From IMG/VR virus record IMGVR_UViG_3300031963_000346, positions 1 through 40,992 of that record: 40,992 bases of DNA; one strand, 5' to 3'. This DNA comes from a virus. Under the pieces are notes generated by a model. The model did not search any database. It worked only from the letters and a program-made list of their open reading frames with translations, and was not told where the DNA came from. How positions within the stretch are numbered: position 1 is the first letter of the stretch; the number at the start of each line of letters is the position of its first letter. The position numbers and the translations under genes were made by a program. Of the stretch, positions 31,034 to 38,693 are shown piece by piece.

Positions 31034-32839
31034 ATGACCAAACCGCCTCCAAAGTCCAACGTCGTTCAGTTTTCCAAAGGGCCGCTGAATGTATGGGGAT
31101 TCAAAGAAAACCTAGGAGCCAAGAACCAGCTCCAAGTCGAGCTTGCTCTAATGCAGATTCGCTCTGGCTCTCTTCGGCACCGAGACGGTTCAAAGAACGA
31201 GAAAGGCCTGCCAGCTTACAAGCACTTCATGAACGCCGTGGAGTTGATCTGGAACTACAAGGATTCGCCCACTCCGTTCATCTGGCATCCGTGGGCTGTC
31301 CAATACGCCAAGGACGCCTTCAAGCACAAACGCTACGCCGTCACGTCCGGTGGTTCTGGAGGCAAGACTGAGTTCTTCGCGGTTTATGCCCTCGTTTGGT
31401 GGCTGGCTAATCCATTCGCCAACGTGGTCCTAGTCAACACCACGACCATCAAGGATGCTGACGGGCGTATTTGGGGTAGTATCACGAAGTTCTTCTCAGG
31501 GATGATAGCCGCTCCTCCCGGTAAACTGATTTCGTCCGGTCACTGCATCAAGTCGGTCGATACCAAGACGGGCCAGACCCTCGACAAGTTCGGGATTCGT
31601 TTGTTTGCCTGTGAGAAGTCCAAAGAGGCTGAGTCCAGTCGCGCCATTCGAGGCCAGAAGCACGGCCCCGGTGGCAAGATCATCGTCATCATGGATGAGG
31701 CTGCGGAGCTTGGAGTTGCCATCCGTAATGCTTTCGAGGAAAACTTGACGCAGAATCCGAACTATCAACTCATCGCCTTAGCAAACGCCAATACGCCGTT
31801 CGACAACTTTGGGGAAATCTGCAAACCGAAGGATGGAGGCTGGGAAAAATATGATCCATCGTGGGATGAGTGGGAGGGTGAAGGCGCATTCGTTCGCCGG
31901 GTGAACATCGAGACATCGCCAAACATCATCTACGGTCGGACCATCTACTCGTTCTTGATGACGAGAGAGGCGCTGAAGGATAAACGAGAACGTCTAGGCA
32001 TGAACTCCCGCGCATACTGGCGAGGTGTGTTAGGAGCTTTCCTGCTCGATGGCGATGACGAGACGATCTACTCGCCCGGTGAACTCCTTCGCGTGCCTGC
32101 CGATTGCGTCTGGCAAGGCGTGCCTACAAAGGTGGCTGGCTTTGACATCTCGCATACGACTGGCGGGGATAAGTCTGTGCTTATTACCGGCTCTGTTGGT
32201 CTGTGTGTAGATGGGAAAAAGCGTCTAAAATTTGAAAAGATTTTCTACCTAGATGAGGATGTTACCAACAAGACCGTGGATCGCACAACTCAGATGGTCG
32301 CGCAGTTAAAAAGCATCTGTGAAAAAGAGGGAATTACTATAAGTAATATCGCCGTTGACAGCAGTGCTGGGGGAGGCAAGACCTTCGCAGACGCGATCTG
32401 GTCGCAGTGGTCGAATGGATTTCTCCGGGTTGATTTTGGTGGCAAGGCATCAGACCGCCCCGTCTCATCTGCCGACCGAGAGAAATCAAGCGTTCGATTT
32501 GCGTCGAAGGTCGCAGAGATTTGGAGCGTGGGGAAGGAGTTGATTCGATGCGATCAACTGCGAGGCATTCCAAAATCTGTCGCAGAAGATATGGTGTCCC
32601 GTAAGTATAAAGACAATAAGGCACAAGACGGCGGTTCTCGCATTAAGGTTGAATCGAAAGTGGACATGAAAAAGAGAATTGGTCGAAGCCCTGACGATGG
32701 CGACGCCGCTTTCATTTTGATTGATCTTTGTCGAGAAAGGCATGGCCTATCAGGTTCTCACAAGCCCGGAAATCACACTGCTTCTTCGCAGAACCCTCTC
32801 AAAAAACGTTTCATGCAACTCAGCTCTATTTTTTTCTAG
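31034..32839 (+). CDS. terL: Terminase large subunit (tail altered by HNH insertion)
   Basis: 601 residues. ATPase: Walker A-like TSGGSGGKTEF near 104-114 and Walker B KIIVIMDEAAE near 215-225. Nuclease domain: GFDISHTTGGDKS near 371, IAVDSSAGGG near 440 and SPDDGDAAFI near 553, supplying RNase H-like acidic residues. It powers DNA packaging into proheads and cuts the concatemer. The last residues (NPLKKRFMQLSSIFF) differ from the remnant tail NPLKKRFMGLAELFAA found after the following HNH gene, so the present 3' end was probably supplied by the insertion. The terminase remains apparently full length. Confidence 0.9.
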   Translation: MTKPPPKSNVVQFSKGPLNVWGFKENLGAKNQLQVELALMQIRSGSLRHRDGSKNEKGLPAYKHFMNAVELIWNYKDSPTPFIWHPWAVQYAKDAFKHKRYAVTSGGSGGKTEFFAVYALVWWLANPFANVVLVNTTTIKDADGRIWGSITKFFSGMIAAPPGKLISSGHCIKSVDTKTGQTLDKFGIRLFACEKSKEAESSRAIRGQKHGPGGKIIVIMDEAAELGVAIRNAFEENLTQNPNYQLIALANANTPFDNFGEICKPKDGGWEKYDPSWDEWEGEGAFVRRVNIETSPNIIYGRTIYSFLMTREALKDKRERLGMNSRAYWRGVLGAFLLDGDDETIYSPGELLRVPADCVWQGVPTKVAGFDISHTTGGDKSVLITGSVGLCVDGKKRLKFEKIFYLDEDVTNKTVDRTTQMVAQLKSICEKEGITISNIAVDSSAGGGKTFADAIWSQWSNGFLRVDFGGKASDRPVSSADREKSSVRFASKVAEIWSVGKELIRCDQLRGIPKSVAEDMVSRKYKDNKAQDGGSRIKVESKVDMKKRIGRSPDDGDAAFILIDLCRERHGLSGSHKPGNHTASSQNPLKKRFMQLSSIFF

Positions 32840-32869
32840 TTGAAGTTTTGCTACCGCGTGGGAAAGGTC

Positions 32870-32905
32870 GGTATTCGCGGACTGATTCAGCAATCCGCAA
32901 ATACC
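32870..32905 (+). other. 12-bp hairpin before HNH gene
   Basis: Bases 32870-32881 pair with 32894-32905 (11 of 12 pairs) around a 12-base loop, between the terminase stop and the HNH start. No T-tract. It might limit HNH translation from the terminase mRNA, as leader hairpins do for some homing endonuclease genes (inference). Confidence 0.5.
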
Positions 32906-32927
32906 TAACACCCAACATGTTCATACC

Positions 32928-33581
32928 ATGTCAAATGCTACACCCAACGTAACGCACGTTCACACCCCAATCAACCTGTCTGAAAAAGACATAGCTAGAT
33001 TTCACCGAAAATCGGTCTTAGACGAGAAAACTGGCTGCCTAATTTTTCAGGGCCACAAAACGCATAACGGATATGGCCGCGTGTGGATCAATGGCAAAAA
33101 CATATTCGCCCACAGGATTGCCTACGTTCTTAAATATGGCGAAATTCCTGTCGGCATGAGTGTGTTGCACAACTGTCCATGTGGCGACAACCCGGCATGC
33201 GTCAATCCTGAACACCTATCCATTGGAACGCATATCGACAACATGCGGCACATGAAGGAGCGCGGGAGAGCAGCGACCGGGGCGAGAAATGGTTGGAATC
33301 TTTACCCTTGGAATCGCCTAAGCGGAGATAGAAGTCCGTCCAGATTGCATCCAGAGCGCCTAGCAAGAGGCGACAGGCATTACTCAAGAACAAACCCTGA
33401 GAAATTAGCTCGCGGAGAGAAGCATGGAGGTGCTGTTATTTCATCAGAAATTGCCTCTGCAATAAAAGAGGCGATTCGCAGTGGAAAAATGAGCAAAGCG
33501 GCCATTGCCAGACTTTTTAATGTTGGCCCCAGTATCGTCTATAGCATAGGCGATGGAAGCACTTGGAGACACATACCGTAA
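32928..33581 (+). CDS. HNH homing endonuclease with repeat DNA-binding tail
   Basis: 217 residues. HNH_3-type core: NGYGRVWINGKNIFAHRIAYVLKYG, then VLHNCPCGDNPACVNPEHLSIGTHIDNMRHMKERGR (about 45-110). Then repeated RGD/RGE-H motifs (GDRSPSRL, ARGDRHYS, ARGEKHGG), which resemble NUMOD-type DNA-contact modules. A C-terminal HTH follows (KAAIARLFNVGPSIVYSI). The gene lies inside the 3' end of the terminase gene and its stop codon overlaps the terminase remnant. Confidence 0.85.
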   Translation: MSNATPNVTHVHTPINLSEKDIARFHRKSVLDEKTGCLIFQGHKTHNGYGRVWINGKNIFAHRIAYVLKYGEIPVGMSVLHNCPCGDNPACVNPEHLSIGTHIDNMRHMKERGRAATGARNGWNLYPWNRLSGDRSPSRLHPERLARGDRHYSRTNPEKLARGEKHGGAVISSEIASAIKEAIRSGKMSKAAIARLFNVGPSIVYSIGDGSTWRHIP

Positions 33582-33630
33582 TCCTCTAAAGAAACGGTTC
33601 ATGGGGCTGGCGGAGTTGTTTGCGGCTTAA
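33580..33630 (+). pseudogene. Remnant of original terminase 3' end
   Basis: Encodes NPLKKRFMGLAELFAA and a stop, matching the last codons of the present terminase in the first eight residues but with several synonymous changes. Its TAA shares the TTAA at 33627-33630 with the stop of the convergent glycosyltransferase gene, the expected arrangement of the uninterrupted locus. No start of its own. Confidence 0.75.
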
Positions 33631-35090
33631 TTAGGAAGCAAGCTGACCGTGAGATACATGTCAGTGGACTCATGGATAGCATACACATCAAATCCACGTC
33701 TAAACGCTTCCAACCACCATCCAACATCCTTCACAATCCGATGTGGATCGCTACCATCTGGCAGTGTTTTCGACGTGCATGGGACTAGGCAAACTCGAAC
33801 CATGAGGCATTTGCCAGTTAGCGAGCGCAGGTGGTCCATTACTCGGGCAAAGTATTCTGGCTCAACGTGCTCCAAAACATCTGTGCAAACCACCAAGTCT
33901 GCCGGTTGTGGCATGGCTGAAATCTCGGGGATAGATGGATCATAGTCAGCGACCTCGATTCCACGGCTGCGCATTTCCTTCGAGAAGGTCTGTTTGCCAG
34001 CGCCGTAGTCCAAAGCGGATGAACATCCATGCTGTCGATACAGTTCTTCTGCTAAGTCGGCCTGCTCCCATCCCTTGTATCCAAAGCGGACATCGGGATT
34101 GAGGTGGAGGTCTTGATTGAGCTGGCGGTATTTGGGAGAGATAAGTTCTGGCGTCATATTCCAAGGCGGGTTTTCATACAGGCTATCAAAGGTTCTAACC
34201 TGACGAGCGGCGATTTCTTTTCGTTCCAGTTCGGCGACTTGCTTCACTCTTTCCAAGGTGGCTTCTGGATTCTTGAAGAACCTTTCAAGCCTATCATTGG
34301 AGAAATGTTTTCGCAAGGCTTCCTCGCCGCCAAAAACGTAAAGAGCAACGGCTCGGGCTAATCCCGGCTTCTCTCCCGAGTTGGTGTATGTCCTGTATTG
34401 AGCGTGCGGCCTTACTCTCTCGGGCCACTCCCCGAAGTGATAGACTACGCCATCCGGTATTGCCCAGTTTTCGTAACCGAGAACCCAAGTTTTCATTCCG
34501 AGGTAGGAGAGAACCCCCCATCCCAAGTTGTGTTCTGCGCAGCAACCAAGGCCTCCGATGTCAGTCCAGACCGACTTGCGGATCATGTAGGGCATGCCCT
34601 TCCAAGGAACCATGGATGGCTTTTCGACGGGGGTTGCGCCAGCCCATTCTCCCAAGGGAGTTCTGGAAACGCTAAGATGCGTCCTCTTGGTTGCGGAGGA
34701 GCGATGCGCCCATTGGATCGGTGCGTGGACAAAGCCAATCGGGTCATCCTTGTGTTCCTTGTGGAACTTTAGCAGGGCTGGAATCGTGTTGTGGCCTATC
34801 AGCGTGTGAGCGTCCGTGTAGAACAGGTATTCGCCCTTTCCCTCTTCGTGGGCCAGATGAATAGCCTTCGCGATGGAGGGATTCTCAAGCCTGACAACTC
34901 GAACGATGCCCTCCTTAATTTGACCAGCTAGGCAATCCATCGCCGCGAGATGCACATCCTCGTCTGAGTTTTCCACGACCACGATTTCTGCCGTGACGCC
35001 GGATTCTTTAATGGCCTCTACTGCGGACAAAACCGTCACGCAAAGCATGGACGTTTCGTTCCTTGAGGCTAGGACGATGCTCAATTCCAT
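33627..35090 (-). CDS. Glycosyltransferase-methyltransferase fusion, 487 aa
   Basis: N-terminal GT2 (GT-A) domain: MELSIVLASRNE, AEIVVVENSDED, YLFYTDAHT in the DxD position (about residue 95) and a WAHRSS/WTDIGGLG acceptor region to about 260. C-terminal SAM-dependent methyltransferase-like domain from about 330: CSSALDYGAGKQTFSKEM (motif I), ADYDPS, ADLVVCTDVLEHVEPEYF, and HRIVKDVGWWLEAF. Starts directly after the stop of the Thr/Pro-repeat protein gene, which suggests it modifies that protein or another virion glycan site. Confidence 0.8.
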   Translation of the reverse strand: MELSIVLASRNETSMLCVTVLSAVEAIKESGVTAEIVVVENSDEDVHLAAMDCLAGQIKEGIVRVVRLENPSIAKAIHLAHEEGKGEYLFYTDAHTLIGHNTIPALLKFHKEHKDDPIGFVHAPIQWAHRSSATKRTHLSVSRTPLGEWAGATPVEKPSMVPWKGMPYMIRKSVWTDIGGLGCCAEHNLGWGVLSYLGMKTWVLGYENWAIPDGVVYHFGEWPERVRPHAQYRTYTNSGEKPGLARAVALYVFGGEEALRKHFSNDRLERFFKNPEATLERVKQVAELERKEIAARQVRTFDSLYENPPWNMTPELISPKYRQLNQDLHLNPDVRFGYKGWEQADLAEELYRQHGCSSALDYGAGKQTFSKEMRSRGIEVADYDPSIPEISAMPQPADLVVCTDVLEHVEPEYFARVMDHLRSLTGKCLMVRVCLVPCTSKTLPDGSDPHRIVKDVGWWLEAFRRGFDVYAIHESTDMYLTVSLLPN

Positions 35091-35621
35091 TTACGGAGGC
35101 GGTGTCGTTGGAGGGTCCGTGCTTGGAGGAACTGTCGTAGGTGGCAAAGTCGTCGGCGGAAGTGTAGTTGGCGGTAAAGTTGTAGGCGGAACCGTGGTCG
35201 GCGGCAAAGTTGTGGGTGGCAGCGTAGTCGGTGGTAAGGTCGTCGGAGGCAAAGTTGTCGGCGGAAGGGTCGTAGGAGCAACCGTGGTCGGTGGAACAGT
35301 TGTCGGGGGCGATGTCGTCGGCGCTCCCGTCGTTGGAGCCGCCGTGGTCGTCACTGGAGGCTCTGGCTCTCCGCCCACATACGTCACCACCCCGCCAACG
35401 ATGGATAGATACGTCCCAACTCGAATCGGAATCACCTGCAAAGAAGGCGTCGCATCAAACGAGTTATCAATCCTCACCACCGGCCTAGCCTGCTGCCGGA
35501 TGGTAACTTGGTCCGACCCACGCTGACGGTTCGCAATCAAGCCTCCGACTCCGTATTCCTTGGGAGCGGACTGATACGGGCTGGCATCAGGGCCATACGT
35601 GCCGTTTGCGGTCGTAATCAT
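35091..35621 (-). CDS. Virion protein with Thr/Pro pentapeptide repeats
   Basis: 176 residues. The first 90 form a small structured part (SAPKEYGVGGLIANRQRGSD..., IPIRVGTYLSIVGGVVTYVGG). The rest is about 16 copies of a five-residue unit of the form PTTxP, with L, V, A or S at x. Such mucin-like stalks are extended and are typical O-glycosylation substrates, and the next gene is a glycosyltransferase. The opposite strand shows an open Gly/Val frame that is only the shadow of this repeat. Confidence 0.7.
   Translation of the reverse strand: MITTANGTYGPDASPYQSAPKEYGVGGLIANRQRGSDQVTIRQQARPVVRIDNSFDATPSLQVIPIRVGTYLSIVGGVVTYVGGEPEPPVTTTAAPTTGAPTTSPPTTVPPTTVAPTTLPPTTLPPTTLPPTTLPPTTLPPTTVPPTTLPPTTLPPTTLPPTTVPPSTDPPTTPPP
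35094..35350 (-). repeat. 15-bp tandem repeat coding for TTxPP units
   Basis: About 16 imperfect 15-bp units in the last half of the gene. Synonymous variation between units shows that the protein sequence is maintained. Repeat number may vary between isolates. Confidence 0.8.
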
Positions 35622-36454
35622 TGGATCGTCTCTTCAGGCTGCGGAGGCGGGAAGATTTCCACCTGCTCGCGTAGCCACATGCCGTTCACATACTGCTGCG
35701 TGTCGCGGAGGATGAAGCTCTCCCAGTCGATGAAATTGGTCGCCGGAATGATCGTCTTGTTCGGATTGCGCCCCGGAGGAGGGTTTTGAACGCCCACTCC
35801 AACGATGATTTCGGCTGTGTATTGCTGCTCGGGAAAGACAACGGTGGGATGCAGGCAGCGAACAAAGTCCATGGAAACGCCGATGTAGGAGCCATTCACG
35901 TCCGTAGGCACCGGCTGCTCATGGGTCAAATCAGCCTCACTCCATGGCGTCGGAGAAAGGAACTGCCGGACGATGATCGTCGAGTTGTAGTTGACCTCTG
36001 GAATGAACTTGTAGCGCGGCAGAATGCGTGGCGTGGTGACGATGGATGCGCCGTTATTGATGGCCAGCGGGAAGGCATTCGTCTCGATGGCGTAGAGGTC
36101 GAGTAGAACCGCAGGCCAAGTGTAGTTCTGCGTGTCCGGGAAAACCTTGAAGGGCTTATTCTTGGTGCCTAAACCATCCTTGGAGTTCTCGGTCTTTGAT
36201 TTGCCGAACAGGAAGGAAATGAACCCTGCGCCAGCCTTGGAGCAGGAAACGTAGAGGTAATCGCCCCATTTCTCGTTAGCACGCTCGCCGTTGACCGCCC
36301 AAAGGAACTCCTTGTAGCGAGTCACCCCGGCCTGCAAAAGTGGCTTCTCGGGCGACAGGAACAGCTCCGGGTTGATCTTTTGGTCAGGCACCGACACCGA
36401 GAACATGAACTCGTTCGGGTCTGGCGTCGGAAGTAGCTGGAAATTCGAGGCCAT
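35618..36454 (-). CDS. Virion structural protein, 278 aa
   Basis: The start is taken at 36454 (MASNFQLLPTPDPNEFMFSVSVPD), overlapping the stop of the preceding gene. Mixed beta-rich protein with no enzyme motif. In the - strand structural cluster next to the repeat protein, so probably a tail or fibre-associated component (context only). Confidence 0.6.
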   Translation of the reverse strand: MASNFQLLPTPDPNEFMFSVSVPDQKINPELFLSPEKPLLQAGVTRYKEFLWAVNGERANEKWGDYLYVSCSKAGAGFISFLFGKSKTENSKDGLGTKNKPFKVFPDTQNYTWPAVLLDLYAIETNAFPLAINNGASIVTTPRILPRYKFIPEVNYNSTIIVRQFLSPTPWSEADLTHEQPVPTDVNGSYIGVSMDFVRCLHPTVVFPEQQYTAEIIVGVGVQNPPPGRNPNKTIIPATNFIDWESFILRDTQQYVNGMWLREQVEIFPPPQPEETIQ

Positions 36455-37155
36455 TAGACGGTGTTCGGGGGATACGGAGCAATCACATCGCCGGTCTGCC
36501 ATTCAGCGGCCAGAGAGGCGGGGGTGCCATTCTCAATAGTGAAAATCCAGTGCGTGCGGGCGAGGAAAGTCTGCCGGAGCGGCTGATGGTTGATTTCGTC
36601 GGAGACGGAGGCTCGGAGGTCGGTGGTTCCCTCCACCGCAAGACCGCCAGTTCCCGTAGTAGCGTTTGCCCCACCGCCTGTAAAAGTGCTCGGAATGACT
36701 GCGGCTGCACCAGCGAAGGAGCCGGGGGCTGTGGCACCCGGAGTAGCGCCGGTTTCAGGCCAGAGGGTCGTCGTATTCGTGAAAATGTCCCGATACTCGC
36801 TCGACCACACCCGGATTTCGTCCCGTTGGATGATCGCGTAGCCAGAGGTGATGTTCGAGCCGAGGTTGACCGCAGTGCCGCCGAGGGCCTCGGCCAGCTT
36901 GCAGGTAGCTCCAGAGCTATTGACGGCGAAATAGACCCGGTTCGTAGTGACATTGGAGCCTCCTGTGAGTTGCGTGAGGGTGATTTGCAGGCCGTCTGAC
37001 AGCGTTGCACCGGCAAAGGTGACTACATCCGTGGAATCGACCCCCGTGACGCCAGCGTAGGCTGTGGTTGAGCCGGATAGATACACCGCCGAAACATCGT
37101 CGTAGCGGAAGAATCTGCCGTTCTTTCGCGAAAGGAAAAGTGTGCTACTTGCCAT
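36454..37155 (-). CDS. Virion structural protein, 233 aa
   Basis: The start at 37155 (MASSTLFLSRKNGRFFRYDDV) lies 8 bases after a -10-like hexamer. Thr/Gly/Ala-rich beta composition (VDSTDVVTFAGATLSDGLQITLT), common in tail or decoration proteins. First gene of the 37155-33627 cluster. Confidence 0.6.
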   Translation of the reverse strand: MASSTLFLSRKNGRFFRYDDVSAVYLSGSTTAYAGVTGVDSTDVVTFAGATLSDGLQITLTQLTGGSNVTTNRVYFAVNSSGATCKLAEALGGTAVNLGSNITSGYAIIQRDEIRVWSSEYRDIFTNTTTLWPETGATPGATAPGSFAGAAAVIPSTFTGGGANATTGTGGLAVEGTTDLRASVSDEINHQPLRQTFLARTHWIFTIENGTPASLAAEWQTGDVIAPYPPNTV

Positions 37156-37163
37156 AATTTCGG

Positions 37164-37191
37164 AGAATATCACTTGCGCGGGTGAGGGCAA
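37164..37191 (-). promoter_or_regulatory. Putative late promoter TTGCCC-N16-TATTCT
   Basis: On the - strand, TTGCCC (37191-37186), 16 bases, TATTCT (37169-37164), and 8 bases to the ATG at 37155. Same layout as the 30306-30333 promoter. Confidence 0.45.
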
Positions 37192-37207
37192 GTTGTTAAT
37201 GTCGCCC

Positions 37208-37307
37208 TATTCCCAAATAGGTTTGCGCTGTGGAGCGGTGCATTCTGCCCACTGCAAATCTTACACTGAGGCCGACATTGCTCCACGATGTCGGCCTCTT
37301 TGTGTTT
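37208..37307 (+). ncRNA. Possible small RNA, about 100 nt
   Basis: Between a weak + promoter (TTGCGC at 37174, TTAATG at 37196) and the terminator at 37268 lie two further hairpins (CCTATT with AATAGG across a CCCA loop, and GCGGTG with CACTGC). Hairpin-hairpin-terminator order suggests a small RNA. The promoter is weak, so this is tentative. Confidence 0.35.
37268..37307 (+). terminator. Strong intrinsic terminator
   Basis: Perfect 11-bp stem 37268-37278 with 37288-37298, 9-base loop, followed by TTTGTGTTT on the + strand. No + strand gene ends here, so it must end a non-coding transcript or block readthrough. Confidence 0.75.
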
Positions 37308-37371
37308 CGGGCAACGCTATTGCGCCTGACAGAAGCTATTCAATCCCCATAAACCCCGAAAGGGAATAATG

Positions 37372-37690
37372 TAAGGTGAATGGCGGCGATAGCAAAACGC
37401 TTGATGTGGCGGACTCCTGTGAAAGCGGAAAAGACGCCACTTAAAGACCCGGCTACCGCAGAGCGATGAATTGCCCGCTGCGGATACCATGTCCCAGCAT
37501 GGTAAAAGGTTTGCGCGAGCGCCGAAGTGTTGTGGCTCCTCTGGATTGAGGAGGGATTGAGCCTCCAGCCCACGTTAGCACGGTAGGCAGTGTTCGGACT
37601 TCTCAGCTTCCAGTTGAAAGACTTAATGCTTTTCGCCCCGCAAGGGGCGAGCTGTGCCCGCGCCCTAACTCGCAATCCGTTGAAAGTTTC
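37372..37690 (+). ncRNA. Unrecognised structured RNA region before HNH gene
   Basis: About 320 bases without a credible ORF but with many stems: 37406-37411/37435-37440, 37456-37461/37478-37483, a perfect 7-bp hairpin 37485-37491/37498-37504, 37534-37541/37548-37563 in two steps, and a 6-bp hairpin with a GCAA tetraloop (37634-37639/37644-37649). CGGCG at 37384 may pair with CGCCG at 37520. The 3' end runs straight into the HNH ATG with no terminator. No clear promoter; strand and ends are uncertain. I could not fit a group I, group II or OMEGA/HEARO consensus. Confidence 0.5.
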
Positions 37691-37692
37691 AA

Positions 37693-38409
37693 ATGCAACC
37701 CCGCTACAAACAAGAAATCGAAGCCTCTGGCCTTAGCCAGAAGGAATGGTATGCGCAGATTTACCTCAAATCTGACCACTGGAAGGCGCTAAAGAAGGCC
37801 AAGGCAAAAGAGGTAGGTCGAAAGTGCGAGATTTGCGGCTCCAAGAAAAGGCTGGAGTTTCACCACGACAACTACCGGGACATTTACGATGTGACGACGG
37901 CTGATTTGAGGATTCTGTGCCATACCCACCATCATGAGTTTCACTTTGGGACCAAGCCAGAAAAGCCATCCAAGAAAAAAGGCAAAAAGACGCCGATTCC
38001 AGCCTTCAACATCGAGGGGCTTGATTTGCGATCACCGTCTTTGGCTGAATCTGTCAAGCCGCTCATCATGGGTTTGAAGAACTGCCAGAAAAACCCACGC
38101 CTAAATACCATCATCAGGAAAATGAGGTCATTGAAGCTACCCCAAGACGCCATCAACTCCATCATCATTTTGAAGAGTGGAGCTAAGGCTAGGAGGCTGA
38201 AGTCTGTCATCAATGGCAGTGGAGGCGATAGAAAATGGACTCAGAAACAATTTGAGCAAATCTGGTCTAGTTTCTTGGCTTGGAGAATACCGTCTCTTGA
38301 CCTTGTAGAGACTTTTGAATCACATTACGGAGAAAAACTTCGCTTACGCCACAAGAGATATTTGATAAACGAAATTGCCAAGGTCGGAGGATCAATTCCT
38401 ATGAGATAA
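37693..38409 (+). CDS. HNH endonuclease with long C-terminal extension
   Basis: 238 residues. HNH core: GRKCEICGSKKRLEFHHDNYRDIYDVTTADLRILCHTHHHEF (about 40-85), with a CxxC zinc pair, HH at the active site and the terminal H cluster. The C-terminal 130 residues are basic and helical, of unknown role. The segment LEFHHDNYRD is typical of HNH proteins carried by phages. Preceded directly by a structured non-coding region. Confidence 0.8.
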   Translation: MQPRYKQEIEASGLSQKEWYAQIYLKSDHWKALKKAKAKEVGRKCEICGSKKRLEFHHDNYRDIYDVTTADLRILCHTHHHEFHFGTKPEKPSKKKGKKTPIPAFNIEGLDLRSPSLAESVKPLIMGLKNCQKNPRLNTIIRKMRSLKLPQDAINSIIILKSGAKARRLKSVINGSGGDRKWTQKQFEQIWSSFLAWRIPSLDLVETFESHYGEKLRLRHKRYLINEIAKVGGSIPMR

Positions 38410-38445
38410 TGGCGCAAACCCTGCATCCCAACCGAGTAACCAAAT

Positions 38446-38547
38446 ATGACCTACGAAGAACACATCAACATGAGTCGCATGTCCGAATCATTGCGTCGCT
38501 CACTTAGCGTTCCTGTAATGCTAGACTATGAGGAGGCTCAAAAATAA
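38446..38547 (+). CDS. Small ORF, first half of frameshifted gene
   Basis: 33 codons from ATG (MTYEEHINMSRMSESLRRS...DYEEAQK) to TAA at 38545. Just before the stop come GAGGAGG and then CTCAAAAATAA. A -1 slip on the A-run joins it to the 38544-38693 frame. See the next entry. Confidence 0.45.
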   Translation: MTYEEHINMSRMSESLRRSLSVPVMLDYEEAQK

Positions 38548-38693
38548 TCATCAGCGACCTTGTTGCCAAATACAAATCCAACGTGGATCGTGGAGAAACC
38601 GAATGGGCTGATGTCTTTAGGAAGACTTTAAGCTACTACGTTGATTCCAAAGAACTCAAAACCCTCCTATCCTCCCATGAAAAACACAAATAA
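38544..38693 (+). CDS. Small ORF without normal start, likely reached by -1 shift
   Basis: Open frame of 49 codons with normal protein composition (IIISDLVAKYKSNVDRGETEWADVF...) and no ATG, GTG or TTG at its start. It begins inside the stop codon of the preceding ORF, and the next gene's ATG at 38677 overlaps its end. Explanations: programmed -1 frameshift helped by GAGGAGG, an ATA start 7 bases after that sequence, or loss of one A from an ancestral A6 run. Confidence 0.45.
   Translation: MIISDLVAKYKSNVDRGETEWADVFRKTLSYYVDSKELKTLLSSHEKHK

Noticed and set aside
32840-33580. Group I intron interrupting terminase
   Set aside because: Only one hairpin lies outside the HNH ORF, and the terminase is already completed upstream by its own stop, so splicing is not needed.
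34993-35526. + strand Gly/Val repeat protein (GGKVVGG)
   Set aside because: It is the antisense shadow of the Thr/Pro pentapeptide repeat; the - strand product is in an operon with proper junctions.
37372-37377. TAAGGT promoter for the second structured RNA
   Set aside because: The position 17 bases upstream reads ATAAAC, not a -35; promoter left unassigned.
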